This document shows positions 31,318-42,579 of a DNA stretch of 64,000 nt, one piece after another. The stretch comes from Trichomonas vaginalis G3 (taxonomy: Eukaryota; Parabasalia; Trichomonadida; Trichomonadidae): assembly GCF_026262505.1 (NCBI RefSeq), contig NC_067208.1, positions 17,493,962 through 17,557,961 on the forward strand. The letters are read 5' to 3'. Each line of letters starts with the position of its first letter. Within the stretch, counting starts at the first letter, position 1. The notes beneath the pieces are model-generated. The model searched no databases. It was not told the DNA's origin and saw nothing but the letters and a program-made list of their open reading frames with translations. A program made the position numbers and the translations under genes.

Positions 31318-32472
31318 GAGAAAAAAAAATACTATGTGAACTTGGAAAAAAAACTATGCCAACTTTGGCAAAGGTACCGACACTCTCTCCCAACCAAAAT
31401 TTTGGCCTAAAACTCCAGATACGGACTATCCATATTATGTATATGTGGAATACATAGTTTGGAGAAAATCGGTCAATACTATCTTGAGTTATATTATCAT
31501 ACAGAATTATCGTGAAAAATCTCTTAAATGCCACTGCAAAATAATCAAGTGCAAGTATTATATCAGTTTTATATCATAAAACGAATTGTATATCAATACA
31601 ATGTCCACAATTTGATTCAATTTACAATATTGGTATAAGGTTGAAGCTTACTTTATCACGCACGTAGTACTAACAAGTTCGGGTATCTCATGTACCAACT
31701 ACAATTTTAACATTGCGTGTTAAAACTTCTAATATGAAATTAAATAGACTAAAAACCTGTTTTATACTCTTTTATCGATGTATTTTACTGATTTATCTCA
31801 TGGTTGTAAACATTGTAATACATTTGTTTTACAATTACACATAATTTGGTTTGATATTTGTGATCAAATCTATATTTTAAAAATAATGGTACTATTAATC
31901 ATATTATATGATATGAAACAAAATTAAGATACTCATTCTGTTCAATGTCAGAGTTGAAAATTCAAAAAAAAAATATATATATATATAATATTTGAATTTT
32001 CATATGAAAAAATAGATTTTGAATATTTTTTGGAAAACCGATTTGCTTTATTATTATCCAAACTTTGAAGTTCAATCATTTTGAAGTGGAAAAACACATT
32101 TTTTTTGATTCTGATATTAATTTTTTTTATTCTTCAACTTAAAGTTCACAAAATCTCAGCCATGATGATAAAAATATGCACTATACAAATTTCATGTTAA
32201 TTCAACAAGTTAAAAAAAATATACATCTAAGTGCATTCGTAAATGTTTCGTAATCTATAGATTGCGTACATTAGTGTTATGAAAAATTAGGAATTATGAG
32301 ATATTCAAATTAGAATATATGAAGAGCCTTGTAAAGAAAATATTCTCATGGCAATGATATATATATTGAATAAAGTTTGAAAAAAGGCAAATAATTATTT
32401 TTTTGTATAAATAACAAATATTTTAAAAATTAAAAATATATATATACAAATAATATATAAAACAACAAAAAA
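31318..32472. other. AT-rich intergenic region
   Basis: No gene is supported. It includes a short (AT)n run near 31973-31990. Confidence 0.35.
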
Positions 32473-35400
32473 TTAAATAGATCTAATAATTTCCAAAACA
32501 TTATCAGTTCTTGGTAAAACAATGTGTATCTCACTTTGTTGTCTGATCTGCAGAAGTCTTCTGAAATTGAAAACAAGTTTATCTGACTTGTATTCTTCAA
32601 TCACAGGCAAATCTTCATTTTCTGTTTCTACGGCTGATTCTGATTCAGGTGAATCACTTTGTTCCCTTGGAATGTCAGAGCTAGACGCATCATCAATGAA
32701 TTTACTCATCTTCTTCTCTTCATTTTGGTCAGAACTCTGCAACAAAATTGGTAAATCAGATTCTTTTTCTTGTTTAATTTGTCTGATTTTCTTCGACAAA
32801 TGTGATTCTTCAGTTTCACTCGTCATTCCTGTTGTTGACGGTGTTTCTCTATTGAACTTCTTGCACTTGTCTGCGTTGGGAAGTTTCGAAATTAAAGAGA
32901 TAATCTTTGGTGCAGCAAAGCCGAAACTTTCTGGTCCAGAAACACTCACAGAATGAGATTTGAAACCGAGAATTGATCTCTTTCTCTCGATGTCTTTGAT
33001 AGCAGCACTCCAAGGACTCGTAGGCTTAGGACCTTCCCAGAAATACTCTGGATTATCTTTCAATTCGACCCTGAACAACGGCATCTCTCCCCCGTCTAAA
33101 ATCAATGATCTGTACCACGCTTTTTCGTTTGGATTTTCGATACTCGCGTAGAGTCTTTCAGAAACAAAACCAATACAATAAATATATCTCTGTGTGTGGT
33201 AATTCTCTCGAGTATAATCTACAGTACCTAAACTAATAACTCTTAATGTTGAATTCAAAATAATCGGAAAAGTGACTTCATCTGAATTTTCTTCGGTTTT
33301 TTCTTCACTTAAATTACTATTATTATTTGATATTTGATTCGAAGATGTTCTTTTAAGAGCAGTTTTATTTATTACCTTTGTGAAATGCAATATCTTTTTA
33401 AGCTCTTTTTGCAAAGGTCTCACTTTTGTAACACCTGGTAAATTGTTGTTTACAATGTCACTTTTTGCAGCATCTTCGTAACCCAACTCCAAAACTGTTT
33501 GGACTATTTCTCTTTGTGTCTGGTTTATTAGTGCGTTCTGGTCGAGAACTTCTTTCAAATCAATCATCAAAGTAATGGAATTATATATTCTTCGTGCGGT
33601 TTTGTCATTGATTTTATCTGACATAAAAAGTGACTCTGTGTCAGAACCGTCAACAAATTTGAAACAGTAGTCAATTATTTGTTCGCAGTACTTCATTACT
33701 TCTTCTCTCGTGTGCTTGGAATTCGTCTTGGAAAGAACTAAATCCGGATTTACAAAACCGTTTCTGTCAATTAATTTTATTAGTTCTTTGTGCTCTTCCA
33801 AACTGAAACTGTCTGAATATGATTTCAATGCTGTTTTCCGCCCTTTCTTTTCCAAAGCGGTTTTGACGGTTTCATTTGTTATTTTGTCAAGTTTTGAAGC
33901 TACTTTATCTATAGCAGTCATTATAGCGTTGAATCTCTCTGTCGGATTGACAGAATCATCCATATCTAAGTCAGAAGAAGTCACTTCACCTAAACCTTTT
34001 TCGTAAGTCAATTTCATGAGTAACCTGTCTTTCTCTGGCGTCCAGTTGTCTCCGTATTTTGGTGGCAGGTTTGGAATGGCGATGTCCTCGTCTTTGTCAG
34101 CTGTTTTCAGCAGTCTTCCGTTCAATTCTATGAATTTGATTCGTTTTAGACGTAATTTGGCACTTTTTGACTTAAATTCATCAGAGAACTTTTCTTCGTA
34201 TGGAGATTCGCCCTCAATAAATTCGTTTATTATTGGCGTTTTGGAGGTATCGTAGCCAGTACTCAGCTTCATCCATTTCATCGTAACTCTGCACACAGCT
34301 GTCAAATCATCTATTGGTGTAATGGGCCTGGAATAATTTGTTTGTGTCGGAAGACTCGAATTTGACGGTTGCGGTTGTTGTAAAGAAGGTGAAGTGACAT
34401 TATTTTGTTGTTGTTGGCTATTCTGAGTATTTTGTTGAGTGTAAGGCGAAGTGACCACATTATTATTGGTCGGTTGAGATGGGAAAGGTGAAGTGGCCAC
34501 ATTTCCATTGAAATTCTGATTTTGAGGGAAATTTTGAGGAATTTGGGGATTTTGAGGGAAAGATGGCTGTTTATTGTACTGCTGACTGTACTGGTCGCTG
34601 TTCTGCTGCATCTTCTGCTGCCGTTGGAGCTGTTTCATCTGTTGCTGCCTCAATTTACTCAAATGTTGCATCTGATACGCGAACATCTGCATTTGTTGTG
34701 GCGCGTACTGGTACTGGCCGTTCATAAACATCGATTGCTGTGGGTATTGGCCGTTCTTCATCATTAATAACGAAGGAACCATCTGATTATTACTCAAATT
34801 TTTGTTTTTACGCTTCTTCTTAGCTCCAGAGAAGTTTTCTACGTTCATTGGAATCATTTGCTGTGGAGGAGGAGGCGGAATTGCCGACATTTGCTGCATT
34901 TGCTGTTCTTGAAGGAGTTGTTGTTGCTGCTGCTGTTGGATGATCTCTTGTGACTTGTTGTATATGTTTTCTATCTTAGTAAGTATCGTTTCCCAGAAAT
35001 AATCTGTAGAAATATTTGGATCATCAAAATTAAGCAGAGATTTGTTGATCATGAACATCGGAGATGTACCAGCATTCAATGATCCTCGATGAATTTCAGA
35101 ATGCATCAAGATTTCTTCAATTGAATTTTGATTATTGAAATTTCGAGTGAAAGTATCAACAGCTATTGCTGCGCAAAGCTTGTATAAGGTGTTCTGGCTT
35201 TTGGGATTCGATCCATATGTCAATGCTTCGATCGAATACTTAGTAATTAGTCTGTAAATCGAAACTTCGTTTGTAGGATCGGGAATTCTGATGTCGTTGA
35301 TCAGTTTGATGTCATCCATCGTTTGTGGATCCCTTTGTGACAATGTATCGTATAAAATAAAGTGGTTTGAGCGTAATAAATTTTTCAGATTCGAAATTAG

Positions 35401-37044
35401 TTCATTTCTGCGGACAACAGCTATCTTTAAGACAATAATAATTTGTGGCTGTACTACTGTATCTAATGGCTTGTCTTTCTCTATGGAAATCGCGCTTAAT
35501 CCCTTATTTATGAAAAATTTAAGGAGAAAATCTCGAAGTTGAGGGTAAAACACGATGATTACGACTGGAAATTGACAAGTGTTCTTTACGAAATCAACAA
35601 TTTTGTCTGTAATTTTTAATTTGGCGGAAGATGAAATTAAAGCGTTTAAATCTACATCTTTTGTACGTAAACTTATGTTATTATTCTTCATGTATCTTGT
35701 AATGATTGTTTCTGTATCATAAGTGATTGCAGGATGGTTGCAAACGTTGTGTAAAGTTGTTGAAAGATTATTAAAGATTGTATTCTCGTTTGACTTCTTT
35801 ATTGACTTTATATTGTCTTTGTTCTGTAAGAATGAGTCGAAATAGTAGTAATATTGCTCGTATTCCATGTTACATTCGATAAGATATTCTGTGAATGGAT
35901 TATCGTACATTTTATTGATCGCTTCTGATTTAATTGTAATATTATCCGTATGCATAGGGTCAGTAAGGAATTCTGAGTACATTTTTCGGTGATAATCATC
36001 GAATTGACCGTTTACAATGAAAATTTTGCATTGTGATTGAATTGCTTTGTCTTGTACGACATTGGCGATGTTGGGTCTGATACTTGGCGAGCTGTCATCA
36101 AGAATAACCAAGTTCCATTTGAATGATAAGCAAAAAATGTTAGTATCGAACGTAGTAAGTATGATTTGGTATTTAAGATTAGGCATATTTGGATTCCGAA
36201 GTATGGATTTTTGGATTTGAACTAATTCTTGTTCTGTACCTACAAATTTGATGTAATCGATATGAAGATCCGGGATGAATTGCTCCCATAGTGATACGTA
36301 ATCGATTGTAGTAACAATTAAGTACCTGCCGTAGCCTGGTTGAGGTCTTGCCGTAGTTCCAATGAAATTAATGAAAGGAGCGCGTGATTCTTGTGGTGAA
36401 TTAGTAATATAAATTACGCTGCTGTTGTCTTGTAGTATCCGCGCTATTCCATCCCTTAATCTGTTCATTCTTTCGATCTGAAACAGATCTGTTTCGCCAT
36501 GATTCATCATATCTGATTGTGCGTACGGGCTGTTTGCAATGGAGGTGGTATTTTTGGATTGAACAGCATCTTGCCTGAGATAATCATTAATCAGTTTATC
36601 ATTTTTAAGGGAATCACGGGTTTCCCATGTAGCATCAGCAATAGGTAAATTTTTCCACATTACATGGTATTTGTCATTTTCAACTCCTATTATCTTTACT
36701 GGGATATTGAAATCAGGATTGTAGTATGGCGCTGCGGGTGGAGTATATTGATGTAATTTCAGATATTTGTCAACTGTAGTTTTATTTACCCCGGAAGTAG
36801 GATAATCTATCCATTTTGAATCTTTGTATGACTCTTTATTCATTTTAACAAAGAATTTATATTCTCCTGATGGGCTAACTGTATGTGTGTGAACAACATC
36901 AATTGTTTCTTCATTAGAAGAGTAAAAATCTTCAAATTGCTCCATCCCGAAAGGAAAAGAATCAAGAAGAGTGTCAATATTTTGATCATCGTCAGAGCCT
37001 TGTCTTGAGCTCCTACTGTTGTTTTCGTCAACAGTATTTGACAT
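32473..37044 (-). CDS. chromodomain, degenerate SNF2 and FYRN/FYRC protein
   Basis: A 1523-residue protein from the ATG at 37044 (a TTG precedes it). Residues about 85-148 are chromodomain-like (IPVKIIGVENDKYHVMWKNL, then ATWETRDSL). Residues 190-625 follow the two lobes of a CHD-type SNF2 ATPase but have lost the catalytic parts: no GKT Walker A, DDSS where DEAH is expected (about 313), and IRIPDPTNEVSIYRLITKYSIE where CHD proteins have RAHRIGQ...VYRLVTK.SVE. A Gln-rich tract covers 700-850 with a basic patch KKKRKNKN. A SANT-like stretch (WTPEKDRLLMKLTYEKG) is near 998. Residues 1262-1420 look like FYRN (LGTVDYTRENYHTQRYIYCIGF) and FYRC domains, known from MLL-type chromatin proteins. It is probably a non-catalytic nuclear chromatin scaffold. 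Confidence 0.75.
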   Translation of the reverse strand: MSNTVDENNSRSSRQGSDDDQNIDTLLDSFPFGMEQFEDFYSSNEETIDVVHTHTVSPSGEYKFFVKMNKESYKDSKWIDYPTSGVNKTTVDKYLKLHQYTPPAAPYYNPDFNIPVKIIGVENDKYHVMWKNLPIADATWETRDSLKNDKLINDYLRQDAVQSKNTTSIANSPYAQSDMMNHGETDLFQIERMNRLRDGIARILQDNSSVIYITNSPQESRAPFINFIGTTARPQPGYGRYLIVTTIDYVSLWEQFIPDLHIDYIKFVGTEQELVQIQKSILRNPNMPNLKYQIILTTFDTNIFCLSFKWNLVILDDSSPSIRPNIANVVQDKAIQSQCKIFIVNGQFDDYHRKMYSEFLTDPMHTDNITIKSEAINKMYDNPFTEYLIECNMEYEQYYYYFDSFLQNKDNIKSIKKSNENTIFNNLSTTLHNVCNHPAITYDTETIITRYMKNNNISLRTKDVDLNALISSSAKLKITDKIVDFVKNTCQFPVVIIVFYPQLRDFLLKFFINKGLSAISIEKDKPLDTVVQPQIIIVLKIAVVRRNELISNLKNLLRSNHFILYDTLSQRDPQTMDDIKLINDIRIPDPTNEVSIYRLITKYSIEALTYGSNPKSQNTLYKLCAAIAVDTFTRNFNNQNSIEEILMHSEIHRGSLNAGTSPMFMINKSLLNFDDPNISTDYFWETILTKIENIYNKSQEIIQQQQQQQLLQEQQMQQMSAIPPPPPQQMIPMNVENFSGAKKKRKNKNLSNNQMVPSLLMMKNGQYPQQSMFMNGQYQYAPQQMQMFAYQMQHLSKLRQQQMKQLQRQQKMQQNSDQYSQQYNKQPSFPQNPQIPQNFPQNQNFNGNVATSPFPSQPTNNNVVTSPYTQQNTQNSQQQQNNVTSPSLQQPQPSNSSLPTQTNYSRPITPIDDLTAVCRVTMKWMKLSTGYDTSKTPIINEFIEGESPYEEKFSDEFKSKSAKLRLKRIKFIELNGRLLKTADKDEDIAIPNLPPKYGDNWTPEKDRLLMKLTYEKGLGEVTSSDLDMDDSVNPTERFNAIMTAIDKVASKLDKITNETVKTALEKKGRKTALKSYSDSFSLEEHKELIKLIDRNGFVNPDLVLSKTNSKHTREEVMKYCEQIIDYCFKFVDGSDTESLFMSDKINDKTARRIYNSITLMIDLKEVLDQNALINQTQREIVQTVLELGYEDAAKSDIVNNNLPGVTKVRPLQKELKKILHFTKVINKTALKRTSSNQISNNNSNLSEEKTEENSDEVTFPIILNSTLRVISLGTVDYTRENYHTQRYIYCIGFVSERLYASIENPNEKAWYRSLILDGGEMPLFRVELKDNPEYFWEGPKPTSPWSAAIKDIERKRSILGFKSHSVSVSGPESFGFAAPKIISLISKLPNADKCKKFNRETPSTTGMTSETEESHLSKKIRQIKQEKESDLPILLQSSDQNEEKKMSKFIDDASSSDIPREQSDSPESESAVETENEDLPVIEEYKSDKLVFNFRRLLQIRQQSEIHIVLPRTDNVLEIIRSI

Positions 37045-38348
37045 CAAGTGGAAAGAGCGGGATTAAAAAAAAATTTGAATGGTTTTGTAAATTGTTGAAC
37101 GTTTAAATAGCGCATGCTGCCATGAAGTTTTCAAACTTGTTAAAAATATGAGAATCAAAAATGTGATTAAAAGGAATAACTAATTAAATTTGATGTAATA
37201 GTTCTATCGGCGTTATTCATTAATGCAATTGAGATGAAGATAATGAGGTAATTAATATGGACTTCGATTAATTAGACAGAATGTAAATTTGTTTAGAAAG
37301 ACAATTAATTGTGAACTTAGTTTAAAAATTCGGTGTTAAATTAATAAGAATTGTAATAATAAAATTAAATAAACATGAGTGAAAAATTGATTTTGAATAA
37401 TTGAGAGGAAATTTTGAATGAAAAAGTGTCATGTATTTAAAAAGATTATAAACTTCATATTAATGTATGATTTTCATTTGTGTCAATATGATCAACGTGC
37501 TTTTTAAAAAAACAGAAAAATTTGAATTGTCTCAAGTGCTTTATATAAAAAAATTGTTGAAAAATAATTGATATTTATTATTAGGATTATTCCAGCAATA
37601 ACGTTCGATCTTACATATCATTCAAAATTTGAGACTAGAATGAAAATCTATCGATCAATTAACTGATGTAAGCACATTAAATTCTAGGCTTTCAATTTTT
37701 ATTCTTGATTTTTCAATGATGTATAAAATTTTTATGAACTTTCAAAAATCATTTTAATTAAATAAGAAAAAAACTTCATTAAATTAGACTCATATGTGAG
37801 GAATATAGTTTTTATAATTAAAATGCTTATTTACTTCATTTTTTAATAGTTTTTCAAAAAAACCTTCCAAACTCAGCAAATTAATCAAACAAAGATTAAT
37901 ACTAGCTATGTCGTATCTTAATCTATAGTTTTCTAATAAATTTGCCTATAATAGAAATATTTCAATCAAAAGTATTTGTCAATCTATTTGGTGACTTGAG
38001 TAGCAACTGGCTGTATTGATGGTTGCATAAATTTCTTTGCTTTTTATGATTTTATTTACATCTTTTTTTATTAAAATTAGGTATTCCAAAGCTCATAGGC
38101 AAATATCAATTTGGTTTTCTATCTTGAGTGTTTATCGTTCATTACATTCTCTTAAGACTTTATTAACTCTTTGAAAGAAATCAAAAATCGAATTTTCTTC
38201 GATCATTTCAAAGATGTGATTATAAAACTATAATAAACATGTGTACTGCATTATTAAAATACCCTTTTTATTCAAAATTCTGAAATGATTTGCTCAAATT
38301 TTCGGCGATTAATTTTGATTTAAAAAATCGAAGAACTTTTTTTTTCTA
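37045..38348. other. intergenic region between divergent genes
   Basis: About 1.3 kb of AT-rich DNA between the divergent chromatin-protein and BspA-like genes. It must hold both promoters, but no clear TCA-Y-(T/A) initiator lies close to either ATG. No gene is seen. Confidence 0.35.
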
Positions 38349-40559
38349 ATGTTTTTTTCCTTTCTATTTGCCTTAAGATACGATGCTGATTTTTCTCCAG
38401 GTGAATATACTATTCAACTAGATGATCAGGGCTTCACTGATACTAATTTTTCATTTTTAGCAGTTGATAATCAAAACATCGAAATTACAAGTATCTACAC
38501 AAACTATTCACTATCCGAAGATACGACATTTGAAATACCCAAGCAAATTGAATTTAATGATATTAACGTTCCTGTTACAAAAATTAGAAAATTTTCATTA
38601 TCACTTTGTGGAATTGCCAACATTATTCTTCCAGAAACAATAACAACAGCAGAAGAAGCATGGCTTGCTTCACGTTTTATTCGAATGATTGATGCATCTA
38701 AAATAAATGTAACTAATCCACCAAAATATTTCTTTGCAAATATAATGAACGCAACCGAAATTAAGATACCTACTAATATAATTGAATTAAAAGTTGGTGC
38801 TTTTGCTTTTGACTATAATTTAACAACAATTAACATAAATTATGGCATAATTATGAACAAAACATCAAGTGGATTCTACAATTGTTCAAGTCTAGTTTCG
38901 ATCGACCTTTCAAAAGTGTTAATGAATAAAATTCCTGATCAATTGTTTAAAAACTGCGCTAATCTTCAATCAGTAATATTTCCAAACTATACATCATTTG
39001 GTGCTTATGTTTTTTCTAATTCTTTTATTTCAGATTTTCCACTTTACGATAACGTTGAATATGCTGAAGGCTGTTTTGGAGAAATGCTCTCTACGCATCC
39101 TATATCTGCTCCTGATGGTATATTCTTCAATAATTCCATTCCGCAAGCCGCATTTGATTCATGTCTTTTCATGGAATCGGCTGTTCTTAGAGAAGGCCTC
39201 ATAAGAATACCAAGATTCTTATTTTGGAATTGTACATCACTTATTTCTATTGTTTTTCCCTCGACAATTTATAATGTTGCTGAAAAAGCATTTTATTTTG
39301 TTCCAATGCCTGTTTTAAACTTTTATCACACCAATTTAACAAATCTAGATGGATATGCATTCTCTGGTTTCCATGGAGAAGAAGTTATTCTTCCAGATAA
39401 AAATTTTAATTTTCCAAATGGTCTGTTTTCTATGTCAACGATAACTAGATTCAATTTCAGTGCAAGGCTTAATAACGTTGGTGACTATTTCTTTAACTCT
39501 ACTAACTTAACAATTGCAAATATTTCTTGTTTAACTTACTCCTCCATAGGATCGTATTGTTTCCATAGATGTCTGTATCTAGAAGAAGTATATCTCCCAG
39601 ATATCGATTTGTTCTGCGGAAATTCAGCTTTCGCTTATTCTCCAAACCTGAAATATCTGAAATTTACAAAAAGAGCATCGTTTAGTTACAATTGCATGGA
39701 TCATTGCACATCATTAGAGTATGTAATGTGGGGTAGTTGTAGTTCTATTAACAATGCAGTTTGTTATTGCAATTATAATATGAGATATTTCGGACCAACA
39801 GTTGAAGATGTTACGAAAGTTACTCCTCAGGTTGACCTCCATAATTTCACAACATACGAGTTCGGAGCTTTGTCTTTTTCCAACTTATATTTAATAGAAT
39901 ATGTTTATATAGGTCCTGGATTCAGTTACATTGGTGATGCTTCATTTAGAAATGATACAAGTTTAATTACAGTAGATATGGTCGATTGTATTACAAGTAC
40001 AGTTTCATATGAATCATTTATGAACTGTACACAGCTTACTAATGTATATTTACCAAAAGATTTAAGATATATAAGACAAGGAGCTTTCGTTGGAACCCCA
40101 GAACTTAATATTTTCTACTGTGGAACTACTTCAATTACAAATACAGATGGATTTAGTCCAGGAGTTATCATCCATTACTACGGACTAAATAAGCATGTAT
40201 TATTCAATGGTATGGAGCCAATGTATCCAGGAAAATGCTGGAGAGCGTGGGATAGTCCTCCATATCCACCTTTTCCAACAAAAACACCAGATGTTCCGTA
40301 TTTCATCCCGAAGTACACGAATGCTTTGATCACTCCCGAGCCAGAAAAAGTACTTCCTGCCCAAACTTACGTTGAAGATCAGAAACCGAATGAATATGGA
40401 CCAGAGTTCTTTAAAGGAAGGAAATCTGCACTTTTTGCAACTGCTTTATCTATTTCTATTGTTTTTATTGTTTTGATTGTCATTATTTTATTTTTCATTT
40501 TTTTTGGCCTATGGAGTCGATTCAGGAGAGTCGACTATTACACAGGAGATTCGATGTAG
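38349..40559 (+). CDS. BspA-like leucine-rich-repeat surface protein
   Basis: A 736-residue protein of the large trichomonad family related to bacterial BspA. It starts with a short hydrophobic stretch (FFSFLFAL), a weak signal peptide. Residues 40-620 are LRR_5-type repeats with the usual SIxLPxxIxxIGxxAF rhythm (for example LTNVYLPKDLRYIRQGAF). A Pro-rich stalk follows (640-690) and then one membrane span near 697-720 (SISIVFIVLIVIILFFIFF) with a short cytoplasmic end. These proteins sit on the cell surface and are thought to bind host cells or matrix. The frame stops at 40559, but the next frame stays open to 40654 and reads like the usual cytoplasmic tail with NPSMSAEIDYDNYVNQPKSL; a one-base shift near 40545-40550 may have shortened the gene. 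Confidence 0.85.
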   Translation: MFFSFLFALRYDADFSPGEYTIQLDDQGFTDTNFSFLAVDNQNIEITSIYTNYSLSEDTTFEIPKQIEFNDINVPVTKIRKFSLSLCGIANIILPETITTAEEAWLASRFIRMIDASKINVTNPPKYFFANIMNATEIKIPTNIIELKVGAFAFDYNLTTININYGIIMNKTSSGFYNCSSLVSIDLSKVLMNKIPDQLFKNCANLQSVIFPNYTSFGAYVFSNSFISDFPLYDNVEYAEGCFGEMLSTHPISAPDGIFFNNSIPQAAFDSCLFMESAVLREGLIRIPRFLFWNCTSLISIVFPSTIYNVAEKAFYFVPMPVLNFYHTNLTNLDGYAFSGFHGEEVILPDKNFNFPNGLFSMSTITRFNFSARLNNVGDYFFNSTNLTIANISCLTYSSIGSYCFHRCLYLEEVYLPDIDLFCGNSAFAYSPNLKYLKFTKRASFSYNCMDHCTSLEYVMWGSCSSINNAVCYCNYNMRYFGPTVEDVTKVTPQVDLHNFTTYEFGALSFSNLYLIEYVYIGPGFSYIGDASFRNDTSLITVDMVDCITSTVSYESFMNCTQLTNVYLPKDLRYIRQGAFVGTPELNIFYCGTTSITNTDGFSPGVIIHYYGLNKHVLFNGMEPMYPGKCWRAWDSPPYPPFPTKTPDVPYFIPKYTNALITPEPEKVLPAQTYVEDQKPNEYGPEFFKGRKSALFATALSISIVFIVLIVIILFFIFFGLWSRFRRVDYYTGDSM

Positions 40560-40654
40560 ATCCCGTGTCTATACATAATCCAAGTATGAGCGCTGAAATT
40601 GACTATGATAACTATGTGAATCAGCCAAAGTCACTTACCAGTCTTGTACAGTAA

Positions 40655-41286
40655 TTTATGCATACGTCATATTGTAAATATGACTTCTATCCTCTATTTT
40701 GTTATTCGAAATTTATTAAAAAAATTTCATGTTAGTTTTTAGATACTTTCATATTGTTTTATATCAATATATAACTTTTAATGTCGAATCATAATGTTAG
40801 AATTGCATTAATATTATGATATTATAAAATCTGAAAAGAAATTATTTAAAGTGATCAAAATTGTACAATAAAGATATGATACAACGACTATAAAAATTGT
40901 TTACTATCGAATGAAAGTGAAAACTAGCATATTAGCCAATGGTTTTGGAAATCATTTCTAGTATTACAAGGTTTAAACCATAGTTTTGGAAATCGTTTGT
41001 CATATAATTTGTTCATAGGACTAAATTTGCTCAAATAATAGATGAGAACAGTTGAAAGTGAGTAGTCAATAATTCTGCTAATCAAAAACTTTACATGGCA
41101 ATTATTTTGACTTATCAATTTTAATTGAGAAAATCATAGAATTTAAATATATCAAAGAATATAACCTCCATGTTATGGTAGTAATAATTCTAGTTTTTTC
41201 TTTCCTGAGTGGTGAATAATTTTGAATGCTAACCGATATTAATCAATTCAAAAACGTGCGTTGTGAATTTTGAAAATTTCAAATCA
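40655..41286. other. AT-rich intergenic region
   Basis: No gene is seen. The word AAAACGTGCG lies about 35 bp before the kinase start and resembles the AAAACGTGCAC words before the RING gene. Confidence 0.3.
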
Positions 41287-42579
41287 ATGTTTCCTGTGCG
41301 AGCGCCTATTGTTCCAAAATATGGAATGATAGTGCACCCACCTAGAAGGAAAGTTCAAGTCAACAATCCACCATTACCACCTTTGAATCCAATGATTACA
41401 ATTCCAATTACGAAACCAGTTAAATCTGCTCGTGTTCCTAAGATGAAAGAAAAGCTTCCGGAGCAAATAATATTCACAGGACGCATCAACCCTCTAGAGG
41501 CATTATCAAAATATCCGTTTTTATTAACTGATCGAGAACATTCCGAAATTTTGCATTATGATGATATCTATTATATTCGATTAGCACCACCCCACAACAC
41601 ACCGCAACCGAAATCAACACCTAATTACTTTCATTTTGTTCCAAATGACCACATAGCTTACAGATATCAACAATTAGAGGTATTAGGCAAAGGTTCATTC
41701 GGAACAGTTATTAAATGTCTTGACCACAAAACGAAAGAACTTGTTGCAATTAAGTTTTTAAGAGATACCAAGAAAGTTCACGATGAAATTTTGTTTGAGA
41801 ACAAAATCATTTCAAGACTACAAGATGGCGAAAACTCTTCAACATCAGGAATCATACGATACATAGAATCCTTTTCTTTTCGAGAATTCTTTTGTATTGT
41901 AATGGAATTACTCTGGAAAGACACATATACAGTTCTTGAAGCCAGGCATTTTGTTGGCTATAGTAAGAATATCATCAAAATGGTAGCTTATCAATCTGCA
42001 AAAGCCCTTGATTTTATGCATAAACATAATATTGTCCATTGTGACATAAAACCCGAAAATATTATGTTTATAACCGAACAGAAAAAGAATATTAAGATCA
42101 TTGACTTCGGTTGCAGCTGTTTTTCCGGAGAAATTATGTTTACATATATCCAAAGTCGATTTTACCGAGCTCCGGAAGTTGTCCTTGGCATTGAGTACGA
42201 TAGAGAAATCGATATTTGGTCGCTTGGCTGTGTTCTTTGCGAATTAGTCACAGGAAGACCTTTATTTGACGCGGATACCCAGATTGATCTCCTGGCCATG
42301 ATAATAGAGACCATCGGGGAACCGCCAAAATCGATGCTGGATCGAGGTTCCTACACAAAGAAATTTTTTGATGGAAGGAACTTGAAGATACAGTACAATA
42401 AAGATGTAAGAATCCCTGGACCACCTAAATCAAGGTCATTGGAAGCTGAATTAAATGTTTCTGACGCTCAATTTATTGATTTGATTCTTGGATGCTTGAA
42501 ATGGGAGCCATCTGAAAGATATACCGCAGAAGAATTAATGAACCATCCATTTTTAGCCGATTATAGATCCGGCTTATAA
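41287..42579 (+). CDS. DYRK-family dual-specificity protein kinase
   Basis: A 430-residue kinase from the ATG at 41287. An amino-terminal 115-residue part is Pro- and Lys-rich. The kinase domain spans about 118-427: glycine loop GKGSFG (near 134), VAIKFL with the catalytic lysine, HCDIKPEN (near 251; DYRK kinases have HCDLKPEN), metal site DFG (near 272), activation segment YIQSRFYRAPEVVLG (near 287) and WSLGCVLCELVTGRPLF. The tyrosine before IQSR is the second Tyr of the YxY autophosphorylation motif; the first position is Phe (FTY). DYRK kinases phosphorylate Ser/Thr after one Tyr autophosphorylation and regulate growth and splicing. All catalytic residues are present. Confidence 0.9.
   Translation: MFPVRAPIVPKYGMIVHPPRRKVQVNNPPLPPLNPMITIPITKPVKSARVPKMKEKLPEQIIFTGRINPLEALSKYPFLLTDREHSEILHYDDIYYIRLAPPHNTPQPKSTPNYFHFVPNDHIAYRYQQLEVLGKGSFGTVIKCLDHKTKELVAIKFLRDTKKVHDEILFENKIISRLQDGENSSTSGIIRYIESFSFREFFCIVMELLWKDTYTVLEARHFVGYSKNIIKMVAYQSAKALDFMHKHNIVHCDIKPENIMFITEQKKNIKIIDFGCSCFSGEIMFTYIQSRFYRAPEVVLGIEYDREIDIWSLGCVLCELVTGRPLFDADTQIDLLAMIIETIGEPPKSMLDRGSYTKKFFDGRNLKIQYNKDVRIPGPPKSRSLEAELNVSDAQFIDLILGCLKWEPSERYTAEELMNHPFLADYRSGL

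Noticed and set aside
31289-31534. 81-codon frame at the right end of the TIR pair as a transposase
   Set aside because: No catalytic motif or similarity that I can see; listed only as possible decayed coding sequence.
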